Source: SXXH01 sp041165735
GTDB lineage: Bacteria; Planctomycetota; UBA1135; GCA-002686595
DNA length: 64,000 nucleotides
Assembly: GCA_046341775.1 (NCBI GenBank)
Contig: JBKDQQ010000189.1
Coordinates: forward strand, 4,790-68,789
Direction: 5' to 3'
The position numbers and the translations under genes were made by a program. This document shows positions 1-8,011 of the stretch, piece after piece (position 1 is the first letter of the stretch; every line of letters begins with the position of its first letter). The notes below the pieces were generated by a model. The model was not told where the DNA came from and searched no databases. It saw nothing but the letters and a program-made list of their open reading frames with translations.

Positions 1-137
1 CTCGCAACTTGGCGGCGATTTGGCGCACCGCTCGCCTGCGCGCATCCCGCGGTGCCGACGCGAGGTCGAGCCCGAGCCAGCCCTCGTGGCGTCTCGACCG
101 GCTGGAACCTCATCCACTTCGAATGCAGGCTAGCCCC

Positions 138-815
138 ATGATCGACGCCTCCCACCGCAGTGCCATCCCGTGCGCGCCGACTTCGTGCCCGCGCGCCTTG
201 GTCTCCTCCGCCAGCCTGGCGGCGGCGCTCTCCTGCCTGGCCATGCTGGCGGGATGCCACACCGATGGCGGCTCGACGGGTGGCGCGGCCGACCCCCGGG
301 TCGCGTCGAAGCCGGTGCCGCTGGCGCTGGACCTGCCGTTGACCGTCCAGCCGTACGAGCGCGTCCACGCCAACTTCAAGGAACGGCTCGACCAGCCCTA
401 CGTCTACCGCGAGGTGCGCGGCAGCTACGCGCAGACGATGCGCTCGCTCGCCGCGTTCGCCGCCGAGGTGCGCGCCAAGGGCCTGGTCGTGTCCGGACCT
501 CCGTTCGGGCTCTACTACGACGACCCGGGCGCCACGCCCTTGTCCGAACTGCGCTCGCGCTTGTGCCTGCCGGTCGACGCGCGCGACGGCAAGGGCTTGC
601 CGTTCGAGGTCCTGCCGCAGCAGGCCGTCGTCTACGCCTATGTCGCGGGGCCGTATCCGGAGGTGCCGAGGGCCTTGCCGGGCCTGCTCGACTACATGCG
701 CGGCATGCGCTGGCGGATCGATGGTCCGGTGCGCGAGGTCTACTTGGTGCCGCCGTCGGGCGCGCGCGCCGAGGACCTCGTGTGCGAGTTGCAGGTGCCT
801 GTCAAGGGAACTTGA
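138..815 (+). CDS. Lipoprotein with GyrI-like (AraC effector-binding) domain
   Basis: 225-residue protein. Residues 1-35 look like a lipoprotein signal with a lipobox (LAGC), so the mature protein should be anchored at a membrane. The rest resembles the GyrI-like/AraC-E small-molecule binding fold: a segment beginning YVYREVRGSYAQ, a PPFGLYYDDPG turn typical of these domains, and a second half-repeat (VVYAYVAGPYPEV) followed by a conserved-looking VREVYLVPP end. This fold binds hydrophobic or cationic small ligands. A membrane-attached copy without a DNA-binding domain would be a sensor or scavenger rather than a regulator, but that is inference. The start at 138 is chosen because it places the hydrophobic signal near the N-terminus; an upstream ATG at 123 is possible. 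The stop codon lies inside a perfect palindrome. Confidence 0.6.
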   Translation: MIDASHRSAIPCAPTSCPRALVSSASLAAALSCLAMLAGCHTDGGSTGGAADPRVASKPVPLALDLPLTVQPYERVHANFKERLDQPYVYREVRGSYAQTMRSLAAFAAEVRAKGLVVSGPPFGLYYDDPGATPLSELRSRLCLPVDARDGKGLPFEVLPQQAVVYAYVAGPYPEVPRALPGLLDYMRGMRWRIDGPVREVYLVPPSGARAEDLVCELQVPVKGT

Positions 816-820
816 CAGGC
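797..820. repeat. Perfect palindrome GTCAAG-GGAA-CTTGAC at gene 3' end
   Basis: A 10-bp perfect stem with a GGAA loop overlaps the stop codon of the lipoprotein gene (TGA at 813-815 is inside the right arm). There is no T-run after it, so it is not a canonical intrinsic terminator. The GTCAA-N6-TTGAC core recurs at 37788 and 57577, with variants at 5059 and 51991. Confidence 0.6.
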
Positions 821-877
821 GCCGGTCCCGGGCGCGCGGCGAGGGGACTTGGATGCGCGCCGCGCCGTCGCGCCGAC

Positions 878-2467
878 CTAGTCGGGGGCCAGGTCCGGAT
901 GCACGGCGTACACCGCGAGGCGTCCCTCGTCGTCGATGCGCCCGCGCAGCAAGTCCCCCGGGCGCAGCCACTCGGCCAGCACCATGTCGAGGCGCGCGGC
1001 GACCATCTCGCCATCGAGCTCCAACTCGGCCAATCCGTCCTCCGACATGGCTCGCAGGCGATGCATGTCCCCGCCCTTGCCGGCGCGCGTGCGCCGCGCG
1101 TTCGCCTCGGCGATGCGCGGCAGTTGCGCCTCGAGTCGCTTCAGCAGCGCATCGCCTTCCGCGCCCAGGTCGACGTCGTGGACTTCGCGCGCCCAGCGCA
1201 CGAAGCGTCGCAGCGCGGCGACGAGCGCTTGCGCTTCGCCCGCGCCGCGCACCAAGCCCGCTTCGAGCACGTGCATCCCCGCCCAGCGCGCCAAGTCCAG
1301 CGGCGACAGGTTCTCGAAGACGCCCACGTCGCGCGCGGACTCGCCCAGCGATTCCAGGCTGCGCAACTCGGCAGCGGCCTGCACGCCGTGCTCCGCGGCG
1401 GTTTCCCACAGGAACTCCGTCACCATGGCGCCCACGACGCCGGGGAAGTCCGGCGCGGGCGCCAGCTCGTCCTCGTCGGGCTCGATGGTGATGTCCAGCT
1501 CGCGCTCGAGCTCGTCGAGCATCTGCGACAAGGGCCGGCCTTCCTGCGTGCCTTGCCGGAAGCGCGCCAAGGCCGTCTCGACCGCGCCTTCGCCGCCCGG
1601 GGCGGATGCCGGCACCAGGCTCGCGCCTTGTCCGGGACCGAACCGGGCCAACGCATGCCACGCCGCGATCAACACGCGTCGCGCCTCGTCGAGGTCGACC
1701 GACGTGTCGAAGGCGAGAGCATCGAGGATGGGCGCCAACGCGTCGTCGGCGCCGTGCACGATGCGGCGCGGATCGAAGGGAGCCTGTGCGAGGTCCTGCA
1801 TCCAGCGCTCGATGTCGGCGGGCGCGGCGCCCGCGGTCGCCAGCAACTTGCGGGCGGCCGCGACCGGATCCACCTCGGGATCGGCCGGCGGCGCGAACAT
1901 GGCTTCCAGTTCCCCGCCACCGATGCGCACCACGCCGCGGCGCGCCTTGCGCGCCTCGGACAGATCGGCGCGCAGCGCCTGCAGCAAGGACGGCGAGCGA
2001 CGCACGAAGGCCGAGCGCGCCAGCGCGTGGTCGCCGTTGCCCAACGGGTAGAGTCGGCCCGCGACCACGTCGCCGACCTGCACCAGCGCGCTGGCTTCCG
2101 ACTCGCGCACCGGGTACTCGCCCAACGAGCCGAGGTCGCGCAACCAAAAGCCGTCGCCGGTCCGCACGCCGGTGACCTCGAACACGCCCGTGTGGCTGTC
2201 GCGCAAGGCGCGCCTGCACTCGGGCTCGAGGGCCAGCGCCTCGCCGTGCCGCGCCCAGACTTCGTCGAGGAAGAGGCCCGAGCCGCTGGCTTGCTCGCAC
2301 AAGAACCACTCCAGATGGCGTCGCGCCGCCGCCGCGTCCCTGCCCCGGCCTTGGTTGGGGCCGAAGTACCCGCGCAGGCTCGCCGCGCAGGCAGCGAGCA
2401 ACTCCGGGTCTTGTTGCACCGCCGACCCCAGTCGGGTCAGGCAGGCTTCGATGGTCTGCACGTCCAC
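878..2467 (-). CDS. Large soluble protein of unknown function
   Basis: 529 residues with no signal peptide or membrane segment and no motif I recognise. It is rich in Ala, Leu, Glu and Asp and looks alpha-helical. The N-terminal third has several Cys and Trp residues (EWFLCEQASGSGLFLDEVW) and a beta-rich patch around residues 90-140. The middle holds an acidic stretch (DITIEPDEDELAPAPDFPG). The C-terminus ends with a small beta region (DLLRGRIDDEGRLAVYAVHPD). It is transcribed alone, convergent with the lipoprotein gene and divergent from cvpA. A TAGACT box at 2511-2516 (minus strand) could be its -10 element. Codon use matches its neighbours, which supports a real gene. No function is proposed. 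Confidence 0.55.
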   Translation of the reverse strand: MDVQTIEACLTRLGSAVQQDPELLAACAASLRGYFGPNQGRGRDAAAARRHLEWFLCEQASGSGLFLDEVWARHGEALALEPECRRALRDSHTGVFEVTGVRTGDGFWLRDLGSLGEYPVRESEASALVQVGDVVAGRLYPLGNGDHALARSAFVRRSPSLLQALRADLSEARKARRGVVRIGGGELEAMFAPPADPEVDPVAAARKLLATAGAAPADIERWMQDLAQAPFDPRRIVHGADDALAPILDALAFDTSVDLDEARRVLIAAWHALARFGPGQGASLVPASAPGGEGAVETALARFRQGTQEGRPLSQMLDELERELDITIEPDEDELAPAPDFPGVVGAMVTEFLWETAAEHGVQAAAELRSLESLGESARDVGVFENLSPLDLARWAGMHVLEAGLVRGAGEAQALVAALRRFVRWAREVHDVDLGAEGDALLKRLEAQLPRIAEANARRTRAGKGGDMHRLRAMSEDGLAELELDGEMVAARLDMVLAEWLRPGDLLRGRIDDEGRLAVYAVHPDLAPD

Positions 2468-2605
2468 GGATCTTGCTCGCTGATGGGCTGTTTCGCGCCT
2501 CTTGCCACAAGTCTAGGTCGGCGGAGCGGCCCGGGGTAGCGCGAGTTGCTCGGCGGCGCTTGCTTTTGCGTTGCATGCCGCGCGCGGAAAGGGCATCACA
2601 CCCCC

Positions 2606-3133
2606 ATGACGGTCGCCGCCGCCTCCTTTTCTGTCCATTGGGTCGACGCCGTCGGCCTCGCCATCGTGCTGCTGTTCGCCTTCCTGGGCGCACGTCGGGG
2701 CCTGTGGTGGCAAGGGGTGCGACTGCTCGGCGCCATCGCGACGGTGGCGGCCGCGCGCGCCTTGTCGCCGCGGCTCGCGCCGAGCGTCGCCGAGTGGTTC
2801 GGCGGCATCGACCACGCCGTCGCCGAAGGCTTGGTGTGGACGCTCTTCGTGTCCCTGGGACTCGTGGGCGTGGCGCTCGTCGGGCGCATCGGCCGCGAGG
2901 CCATCGAAGCGGCCGAGTTCACCACGCTGGATCGCGTGGGCGGGATCTTCGCCGGCATCGCCACGGCGCTCGTCGTCCACGCGAGCCTCGTCATCGGCAT
3001 GGCGTTGGTCGCGGGCGACGGGTTCGTCGAACGCCACATCCTCGGCACGACCTCGCAAGGCGTGATCGCCAGCTTGAGTCGCGCCATGCCCGGCTTCGTC
3101 GAAGCGCACGCGGCCGATCGACTGCGCGACTAG
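2606..3133 (+). CDS. CvpA family membrane protein
   Basis: 175 residues with four hydrophobic segments, at about residues 12-30, 35-52, 75-97 and 115-142. The first is followed by FLGARRGLWWQGVRLLG, a spacing and glycine/arginine pattern typical of CvpA (a family named for colicin V production). A conserved-looking amphipathic linker (REAIEAAEFTTLDRVGGIFAG) precedes the last membrane helix, as in CvpA proteins. The molecular role of the family is unsettled. The start at 2606 is the first ATG in frame and gives the usual length. A GC-rich hairpin (3135-3160, cttgcgc/gcgcaag) follows the stop codon and may end transcription. Confidence 0.7.
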   Translation: MTVAAASFSVHWVDAVGLAIVLLFAFLGARRGLWWQGVRLLGAIATVAAARALSPRLAPSVAEWFGGIDHAVAEGLVWTLFVSLGLVGVALVGRIGREAIEAAEFTTLDRVGGIFAGIATALVVHASLVIGMALVAGDGFVERHILGTTSQGVIASLSRAMPGFVEAHAADRLRD

Positions 3134-3134
3134 C

Positions 3135-3160
3135 CTTGCGCGCGGCGTGTTCGGCGCAAG
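3135..3160 (+). terminator. Possible hairpin terminator after cvpA-like gene
   Basis: A 7-bp inverted repeat (cttgcgc / gcgcaag) starts two bases after the CvpA stop codon. There is no T-run, so it may be only an mRNA 3' stabiliser. Confidence 0.3.
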
Positions 3161-3220
3161 CGCGCCGGCGGCCTTTCGTCCGTCCCTGCAACGAGTTCCG
3201 ACCGGCCCTGGGCGCGAGGC

Positions 3221-3250
3221 TTGACGCTTCCTGATCCGCTGGCGTACGGT
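3221..3250 (+). promoter_or_regulatory. Sigma70-like promoter of the B12 riboswitch unit
   Basis: TTGACG at 3221-3226, an 18-bp spacer, then TACGGT at 3245-3250. It lies directly upstream of the cobalamin riboswitch and matches the promoter form seen elsewhere in the window. Confidence 0.55.
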
Positions 3251-3478
3251 AAGGATCGAAACGGGCGCGCAGCTCGGGGAAGCAGGTGCGAATCCTGCAC
3301 GGTCCCGCCACTGTGAGCCGCCAACAACGGATCGTCGGGGCTTGGCGCCAGCCAAGCCGGCCACTGCAGGTCCGATCGTCCTCCTCGCGCGCGCCCAGCC
3401 GGCGTCCCGCGACGACGATCGATCCGCGCGGGAAGGCTGCGACGGATTCCGGGCGGTGAGTCAGGATATCCGATGCGC
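3241..3478 (+). promoter_or_regulatory. Cobalamin (adenosylcobalamin) riboswitch
   Basis: The region contains the B12-box type core: GGGGAAGCAGGTGCGAATCC, then TGCACGGTCCCGCCACTGTG, at about 3276-3316, and the closing element GTGAGTCAGGATATCCG near 3459-3475. Both strongly match the conserved blocks of cobalamin riboswitches. The core starts shortly after the promoter. A further 220 nt of leader follows before the ATG at 3701 and can form several GC-rich hairpins, which would be the expression platform. Gene context agrees, since cobT and cobS lie downstream. The exact 5' and 3' limits are approximate. Cobalamin riboswitches normally lower expression when B12 is plentiful. Confidence 0.93.
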
Positions 3479-3700
3479 GTCGCGTGGTCAGGTGCGTCGC
3501 GCCCCGCAAGGGGATTCGCCGCGCCGCGACCGAAAGCTCGTCGACCTCGGACGAAGGTCGCGCGCGTGGCGCAGTTCGACTCCGCGGCGACTCCCCCATC
3601 GAGGACCTCGCCCGTAGGATCGCACCGCGCTTCGAGCGCGGCTCCACGCGCCATGGTCCTCGGGCCGTTCCCTCGCTTCGAACGGACTTTTCGAACGACC

Positions 3701-5035
3701 ATGACCAGCATCGATCGCAACCGCCACCGCACCTCCGACCTCGCCGAGCGCGGCTTGCTCGCCCTCGGTTCCCTCGCCTTCGCCTGCGCCACTTCGGCCC
3801 GGGCCGACCAGTACGCATCCGGGCTCGTCGTCCAGGCCGAGCACGCGATCGCCAGCACCGCGGCGACTCCGCTCGCCAACGGTGGGCACGCCACCTTCGA
3901 CGGCCAGTCGATCGTGGTTCACGACGCGACCGGGGCCATCGTGCAGACGAACGTCGTGCTGCCGACCTTCGCCTTTCCGTCCTTCCTCGTGCTGCAGCCC
4001 GACGGCGTCACGCTCCTCTTCGGGGAGTCGAGCAACGGCAACATCTACGAGTACGCGTTGCCCGCCGGCCCCCTGACGCTGCTCTCCAACGCGGCCTTCA
4101 ACTACGACGCCAGCGTGGCGCCGAACGGCTCCTACGCCGTGGTCTCCGCGGCCACTTGCGGCTTCGGTTGCGGCAACACCTTGCTGAAGGTCGATCTGTC
4201 GAGCGGCGCCACCACGCCGATCGGCACGGTGGCGGGCCCATCCGGACCGGTCGCCTTCGACACGAACGGCGACCTCGTCTACGGCGTGCAATCGCCCTTC
4301 TTCCCCGCCCCGCCGCAGAGCTTCGGCGTGGTGCGCTGGCCTGCGGCGCTGTTGGCATCCGGCACGCCGCTCTCCGACGCGAACGCGCAGGTGGTCGTTC
4401 CGGCCCTGGATGGATGCGCCGATGTCGTCGTCGACGCGCGCAGCCGCGATCTCGTCGTGGTCGAATCGGTCTTCGGCGGCGCGAGCACCGTGCGCTTGCA
4501 TCGCGGCGACGGCCTCCTGAAGGGCATCCTCGCCAGCTCGAGCGACTACCTCGGCGGCGTGGGCATCGCCGTGGCCGCTTCCCCCGCCGCGCAGGGGGCG
4601 TTCCAACCTTTCGCGCCCCAGGGCTCGCGCTACACCTACAGCGCCACGGACTTCGTCGCTTCGCGCCTCGTCGTGCTGGCACCGGTGCGGCCGCAACTCA
4701 CGGCGTCCGGCCCGGGCCTGACGGGTCCCGGACAGGCGAACTTCGCCATCGCCGGCGGCCAGCCCCTCGGGCGCGCCGTGCTCGTCGCCTGCACGCAAGC
4801 CAACTGGAGCCCCGTGCCGACGATCGTCGACCTGCCGCTCCACCAACTGCACAGCGGCCTGCCCTTCGCAGCGGGACTCGTGCGCCGCAGCGGCCTCGTG
4901 TCGCTCGACGCCAACGGCTCGGGCTCGCGCGTCTTCGCGAATCCCGGTTCCACCGCGCCGGGATTCGTGCTGCAAGCGCTGCTGCTCGATGCCCAGAACC
5001 AGGTCGTCGGCGCAAGCAACGAGCAGCCGTGGTGA
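3701..5035 (+). CDS. Secreted beta-propeller-like protein under B12 riboswitch control
   Basis: 444 residues. The first 38 form a signal peptide (n-region with Arg/His, core LLALGSLAFACATS, cleavage after SARA). A Cys in the core (LAFAC) gives a weak alternative lipobox. The mature part has repeated short blocks of the type hydrophobic-PDG..L.....GNIYEY, APNGSYAVVS and DTNGDLVYGV, spaced about 40-50 residues apart. This fits a YVTN/NHL-type beta-propeller to about residue 330. A separate beta-rich C-terminal domain follows (LTASGPGLTGPGQANFAIAGG onward). It is the first gene after the cobalamin riboswitch and precedes cobT-cobS. By analogy with the Bacteroides surface B12-binding propeller BtuG it could capture corrinoids; this is inference, as I see no sequence signature specific to BtuG. 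It could also be an unrelated surface protein. Confidence 0.65.
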   Translation: MTSIDRNRHRTSDLAERGLLALGSLAFACATSARADQYASGLVVQAEHAIASTAATPLANGGHATFDGQSIVVHDATGAIVQTNVVLPTFAFPSFLVLQPDGVTLLFGESSNGNIYEYALPAGPLTLLSNAAFNYDASVAPNGSYAVVSAATCGFGCGNTLLKVDLSSGATTPIGTVAGPSGPVAFDTNGDLVYGVQSPFFPAPPQSFGVVRWPAALLASGTPLSDANAQVVVPALDGCADVVVDARSRDLVVVESVFGGASTVRLHRGDGLLKGILASSSDYLGGVGIAVAASPAAQGAFQPFAPQGSRYTYSATDFVASRLVVLAPVRPQLTASGPGLTGPGQANFAIAGGQPLGRAVLVACTQANWSPVPTIVDLPLHQLHSGLPFAAGLVRRSGLVSLDANGSGSRVFANPGSTAPGFVLQALLLDAQNQVVGASNEQPW

Positions 5036-5055
5036 CGCCCCGCGCGCGGCGCGCG

Positions 5056-5077
5056 CCTGTCAAGCGTATTGGACAGG
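5056..5077. repeat. Imperfect palindrome between propeller gene and cobT
   Basis: cctgtcaag...ttggacagg, with a bulged G in the right arm, lies 21 bp after the stop codon of the propeller gene. It is a variant of the GTCAA-N6-TTGAC palindrome and may be a terminator or processing site that separates the propeller from cobTS. Confidence 0.45.
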
Positions 5078-5165
5078 AGCGCGCCGCGCGCGAACTCGGC
5101 GCCCTTTTCCAAGCGGCACCCGCGACGCGGGGCCACTAGACTGCGCCCTGCTACCCGCGCGATCC

Positions 5166-6263
5166 ATGCACCCCCCCCCGAACATCCGATCTGTCGACCA
5201 GGCCCGCGACGCGGACCGGGAACTCGCGGACCTGAGGAGGACCGCGCGCGCGCGGCTCGCCTCGCTGGCCAAGCCGCCGGGGAGCATGGGGCGGCTCGAG
5301 GACCTGGCCGAGGCGCTGTGCGTGGCCCAACGCAGCATGGCGCCGTGCACCACGCCGCGCCTGCACCTCGTGTTCTGCGGCGACCACGCGGCGGCCTCCG
5401 CCACCAGTGCCTGGCCCTCGAGCGTGAGCGCCCTCGTCGCCCGCACCTTGGGGCTGGGCGGAGCGGTCTCCAGCGTCCTCGCGCGACGCTTCGACGCCGC
5501 CACGCGCGTGGTGGACGTGGCGCTGCATGGAGCGTGCGGCTTGGAAGCCGGCTGCGCCGAAGGAGTCGAGTTCCACGCCGCGCGACTCGTCCCCGGAGCC
5601 AAGGACATCCGCCACGAGGACGCGCTTTCCTCCGAGCAATTCGAAGCCTGCTGGCGCCTTGGCGCGTCCGAGGCGGAGCGCGCCGCGCAACGCGGCGTGC
5701 GCTTGCTCGTGCCGGGCGAGGTCGGCATCGGCAACACCGCCAGCGCGGCCGCCATGGCCATGCTCGTGTTGGGCTTGCCCGTCGGCGACGCCACCGGACG
5801 CGGCGCGGGGTGCGACGATGCGCAGCACGAGGCCAAGCGCCGCGCCGTGGCGCAAGCGGTCGCGCGCGCCAAGGAACGCCACGCCGCGCCGCTGGAACGC
5901 CTGCGAGCCGTGGCCGGGGCGGAACTCGTCGCCATGGCTGGTTCGCTGTCGCGCGCCAGCCAACTCGGCCTGACGAGCGTGCTCGACGGAGCGCTCGCCG
6001 CCGCCGCCGGCTTGCTGGCGCGCGAGCGCACGCCCGGTTGCGAGAGCCGTTGGCTCGCTTCGCACCTCGGCGCCGAACCTCTGCACGGCCACGCCCTCGA
6101 GAGCCTCGGGCTCCAACCGTGGCTCGCCTGGGACATGCGCCTCGGGGAAGGCAGCGGCGCGTTGCTGCTGTTGCCGCTCCTCGACGCGGCGGCGGACCTC
6201 GTGCGCTCGGTGGCGACCTTGGACGAGGCCTTGGGCCGCGCACCCGGGGAGCTTCGTCCATGA
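5166..6263 (+). CDS. cobT: Nicotinate-nucleotide-dimethylbenzimidazole phosphoribosyltransferase
   Basis: 365 residues, the usual length. CobT transfers phosphoribose from nicotinate mononucleotide to a lower-ligand base, making the alpha-ribazole phosphate used in the cobalamin nucleotide loop. The N-terminal GSMGRLEDLA, the CGDHAAASATSAWPSSVS block and the catalytic-site GEVGIGNTASAAAMA (equivalent of the GEMGIGNT motif with its Glu) are all clear. The protein is cytoplasmic. The ATG at 5166 is chosen because upstream in-frame codons overlap the preceding gene and palindrome. The stop overlaps the cobS start by 4 bp (ATGA), so the two genes are translationally coupled. It lies 130 bp after the propeller gene and is probably part of the same B12-riboswitch transcript. 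Confidence 0.95.
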   Translation: MHPPPNIRSVDQARDADRELADLRRTARARLASLAKPPGSMGRLEDLAEALCVAQRSMAPCTTPRLHLVFCGDHAAASATSAWPSSVSALVARTLGLGGAVSSVLARRFDAATRVVDVALHGACGLEAGCAEGVEFHAARLVPGAKDIRHEDALSSEQFEACWRLGASEAERAAQRGVRLLVPGEVGIGNTASAAAMAMLVLGLPVGDATGRGAGCDDAQHEAKRRAVAQAVARAKERHAAPLERLRAVAGAELVAMAGSLSRASQLGLTSVLDGALAAAAGLLARERTPGCESRWLASHLGAEPLHGHALESLGLQPWLAWDMRLGEGSGALLLLPLLDAAADLVRSVATLDEALGRAPGELRP

Positions 6264-7036
6264 GCATCCTCGCTCGCGAATGGCGCGCGGCCTGGGTGGC
6301 GACGAGCTTCCTGACCCGCCTGCCGGTGCCGCCCGCGACGCACCACTTGCAGCCCGGCGACCTGCAACGCGCCGCGAGCTGGTTCCCGCTGGTCGGCGCG
6401 CTCGTGGGATGCGCGACGGCGGGGCTGACTTGGTTGCTGCACCCCCACCTGCCCTTCGGCATCGCCTTGCTCGTGGCCCTGCTCGTCGAGGCGCGCTTGA
6501 CGGGCGCCTTCCACGAGGATGCCGTCGCCGACGCCTTCGACGCCTTCGGCGGCGGTTTCTCGCGCGAACGCGTGCTCGAGATCCTCAAGGACTCGCGCAT
6601 CGGATCCTACGGCGCACTGGCCTTGTTCGGAGCGTTCCTGTTGCGCTACGAATCGAGCAAGGCGCTGTGGCTGGTGCGCGGCGAGCTGTTCTTCGCCGGC
6701 CTCGTGTGCGCGGCGAGCCTGGGCCGCTTGTCGGGGATGCTGCTGCTCGCCGCGTTGCCGACGATCCCCGAGCGGCAGAGCCTTTCGCGCGACCTGCTGG
6801 CCTTGCCCGCCTCGCGCGTGTCGCTGGCCGTGCTCGCCAGCCTGCCCGCGCTCTTGTGGCTCGCGTGGCTCGATCGCGCCGCGGCGCTCATGGCGGTCGG
6901 GGCCTGCGCCGCGGTGGTGTGGATCGCCGCGCGCTACTTGCGCCGGCGCATCGGCGGCTCGACGGGTGACGCGCTCGGCACCGCCACCTACGCGGTCCAA
7001 CTGACGACGCTGCTCGCCGTGTTGTGGCGCTTCTGA
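6260..7036 (+). CDS. cobS: Adenosylcobinamide-GDP ribazoletransferase (cobalamin synthase)
   Basis: 258 residues, hydrophobic, with about six membrane segments. CobS joins adenosylcobinamide-GDP with alpha-ribazole (phosphate) at the inner membrane, the last assembly step of cobalamin. Diagnostic blocks are TSFLTRLPVPP near the N-terminus, GAFHEDAVADAFDAFGGG (the acidic metal/substrate site) and LKDSRIGSYGALALFGAF. The start overlaps the cobT stop. No cobU/cobP or cobC gene lies in the window, so the kinase/guanylyltransferase step must be encoded elsewhere. The presence of cobT and cobS together indicates either full synthesis or cobinamide salvage and remodelling. Confidence 0.95.
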   Translation: MSILAREWRAAWVATSFLTRLPVPPATHHLQPGDLQRAASWFPLVGALVGCATAGLTWLLHPHLPFGIALLVALLVEARLTGAFHEDAVADAFDAFGGGFSRERVLEILKDSRIGSYGALALFGAFLLRYESSKALWLVRGELFFAGLVCAASLGRLSGMLLLAALPTIPERQSLSRDLLALPASRVSLAVLASLPALLWLAWLDRAAALMAVGACAAVVWIAARYLRRRIGGSTGDALGTATYAVQLTTLLAVLWRF

Positions 7037-7045
7037 AGGTGCATG

Positions 7046-7060
7046 GACCGCGACGCGGTC
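7046..7060. terminator. Short hairpin between convergent cobS and nfu
   Basis: gaccgc-gac-gcggtc is a perfect 6-bp stem in the 57-bp gap between two convergent stop codons. It could act in both directions. No T-run is present. Confidence 0.3.
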
Positions 7061-7093
7061 GGGCCCGCAAGGTGCGTCCTGTTCGCCGCGGCC

Positions 7094-7390
7094 TCAGCGC
7101 CGCCAGCGCACCGCCTGCAACCACGGCAGTCCGGCGCGCAAGCGCGGTTCGATCAGGCTCGACATGGTCGAGTCGGAGGCATGGCAGCGCGCGCAGGCGC
7201 CGTCCAAGCGCAACTCGAGGTCGCCGTCGTCGACGGCCAGCAGTTGGACCGAGCCGCCGTCCGCCGCCAAGAGAGGCGCGACCGAGTCCAACACGGCTTG
7301 CACCTCGCGCACGCGCGCCGCATCCCCGCGCGGCTGCGTGGGCGCTTCCCCCAAGCCCCAGCCCGCCGTCAGCCGGTCCAGCCAGCTCAC
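7094..7390 (-). CDS. NifU C-terminal-like (Nfu) Fe-S scaffold protein
   Basis: 98 residues matching the Nfu domain: a helical start (VREVQAVLDSVAPLLAADGG), the strand DGDLELRLDGAC, then CxxC (CARC) followed by HASDSTMSSLIEPRLR, which corresponds to the family pattern CxxCpxSxxTlkxgIe. Nfu proteins carry a [4Fe-4S] cluster at a dimer interface through this CxxC and deliver it to client enzymes in the cytoplasm. The domain starts about 20 residues in, so this is a stand-alone Nfu domain and not a full NifU. The GTG start at 7390 overlaps the stop of the upstream gene (GTGA), which supports it. The last gene of the minus-strand run that includes dapB and tRNA-Leu. Confidence 0.85.
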   Translation of the reverse strand: MSWLDRLTAGWGLGEAPTQPRGDAARVREVQAVLDSVAPLLAADGGSVQLLAVDDGDLELRLDGACARCHASDSTMSSLIEPRLRAGLPWLQAVRWRR

Positions 7391-7815
7391 GTGGACACCA
7401 AGTCGCAGGTGCCGCGCTCGAAGTCCAGCGCGAGGCGGGCACCCGCCGGTGCCAGCCGCGCCTCCACCAACACGCGCGCCGCGAACTCGAAGTCCATGCG
7501 ATCGAGAGGACCTTCCGATCCCAGGTCGAGTGGTCGCTGTTCGGCCGCGAGTCGCTTCTTCACCAGCGTCCACAAGAGCCGCGCCGCGCGCGGCGTGCAG
7601 GCGGGCCGCGCCTCGTCGCCGCACAAGGCGGCGAGCAACTCGCCTTGCGCAGCCAGCGAAGCGCCGCATGCGGCGAGGTCCTCGCCACGCTCGCCGACCA
7701 CGTCCGCGCCCACGTGCTTGCAGAGCGCATCCATCGCCGACAAGTACTGCGCGGCGTTGTTCACCTCGTGCAGCACGGAGCCGAGCAGGTCGGCGGCGAG
7801 GGCGGCGTGCTTCAC
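7387..7815 (-). CDS. Orphan histidine-phosphotransfer-like protein (DHp-type H-box)
   Basis: 142 residues from a GTG start. Residues 8-32 read LLGSVLHEVNNAAQYLSAM, which matches the H-box of histidine-kinase dimerisation domains (HE[IVL]NN), including the phosphoacceptor His. A second helix follows. The remaining 70 residues show no N, G1 or G2 box of an ATPase domain. This layout (DHp helices plus a degenerate C-terminal part, without kinase activity) recalls phosphotransferases such as Spo0B and ChpT, but that is inference. The reading frame stays open into the tRNA-Leu gene; the GTG at 7815 is the only start that keeps the H-box and avoids the tRNA. It overlaps nfu by 4 bp. No cognate kinase or response regulator lies in the window. 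Confidence 0.6.
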   Translation of the reverse strand: MKHAALAADLLGSVLHEVNNAAQYLSAMDALCKHVGADVVGERGEDLAACGASLAAQGELLAALCGDEARPACTPRAARLLWTLVKKRLAAEQRPLDLGSEGPLDRMDFEFAARVLVEARLAPAGARLALDFERGTCDLVST

Positions 7816-7850
7816 TGCGAAGAAGGGACGCGGAGAGGTGCTTGGGAGGA

Positions 7851-7937
<87 letters not shown>

Positions 7938-8011
7938 ACGGGGATCGTCGAGCCGGAACAGGATAGCGCGGTCGCCCCGCCCTTCCAACGGAGTTCGCCG
8001 CCCCCGCGCGC

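Noticed and set aside
797..820. TTGAC arm of the palindromes as a promoter -35
   Set aside because: No -10 box occurs 16-18 bp downstream of any copy.
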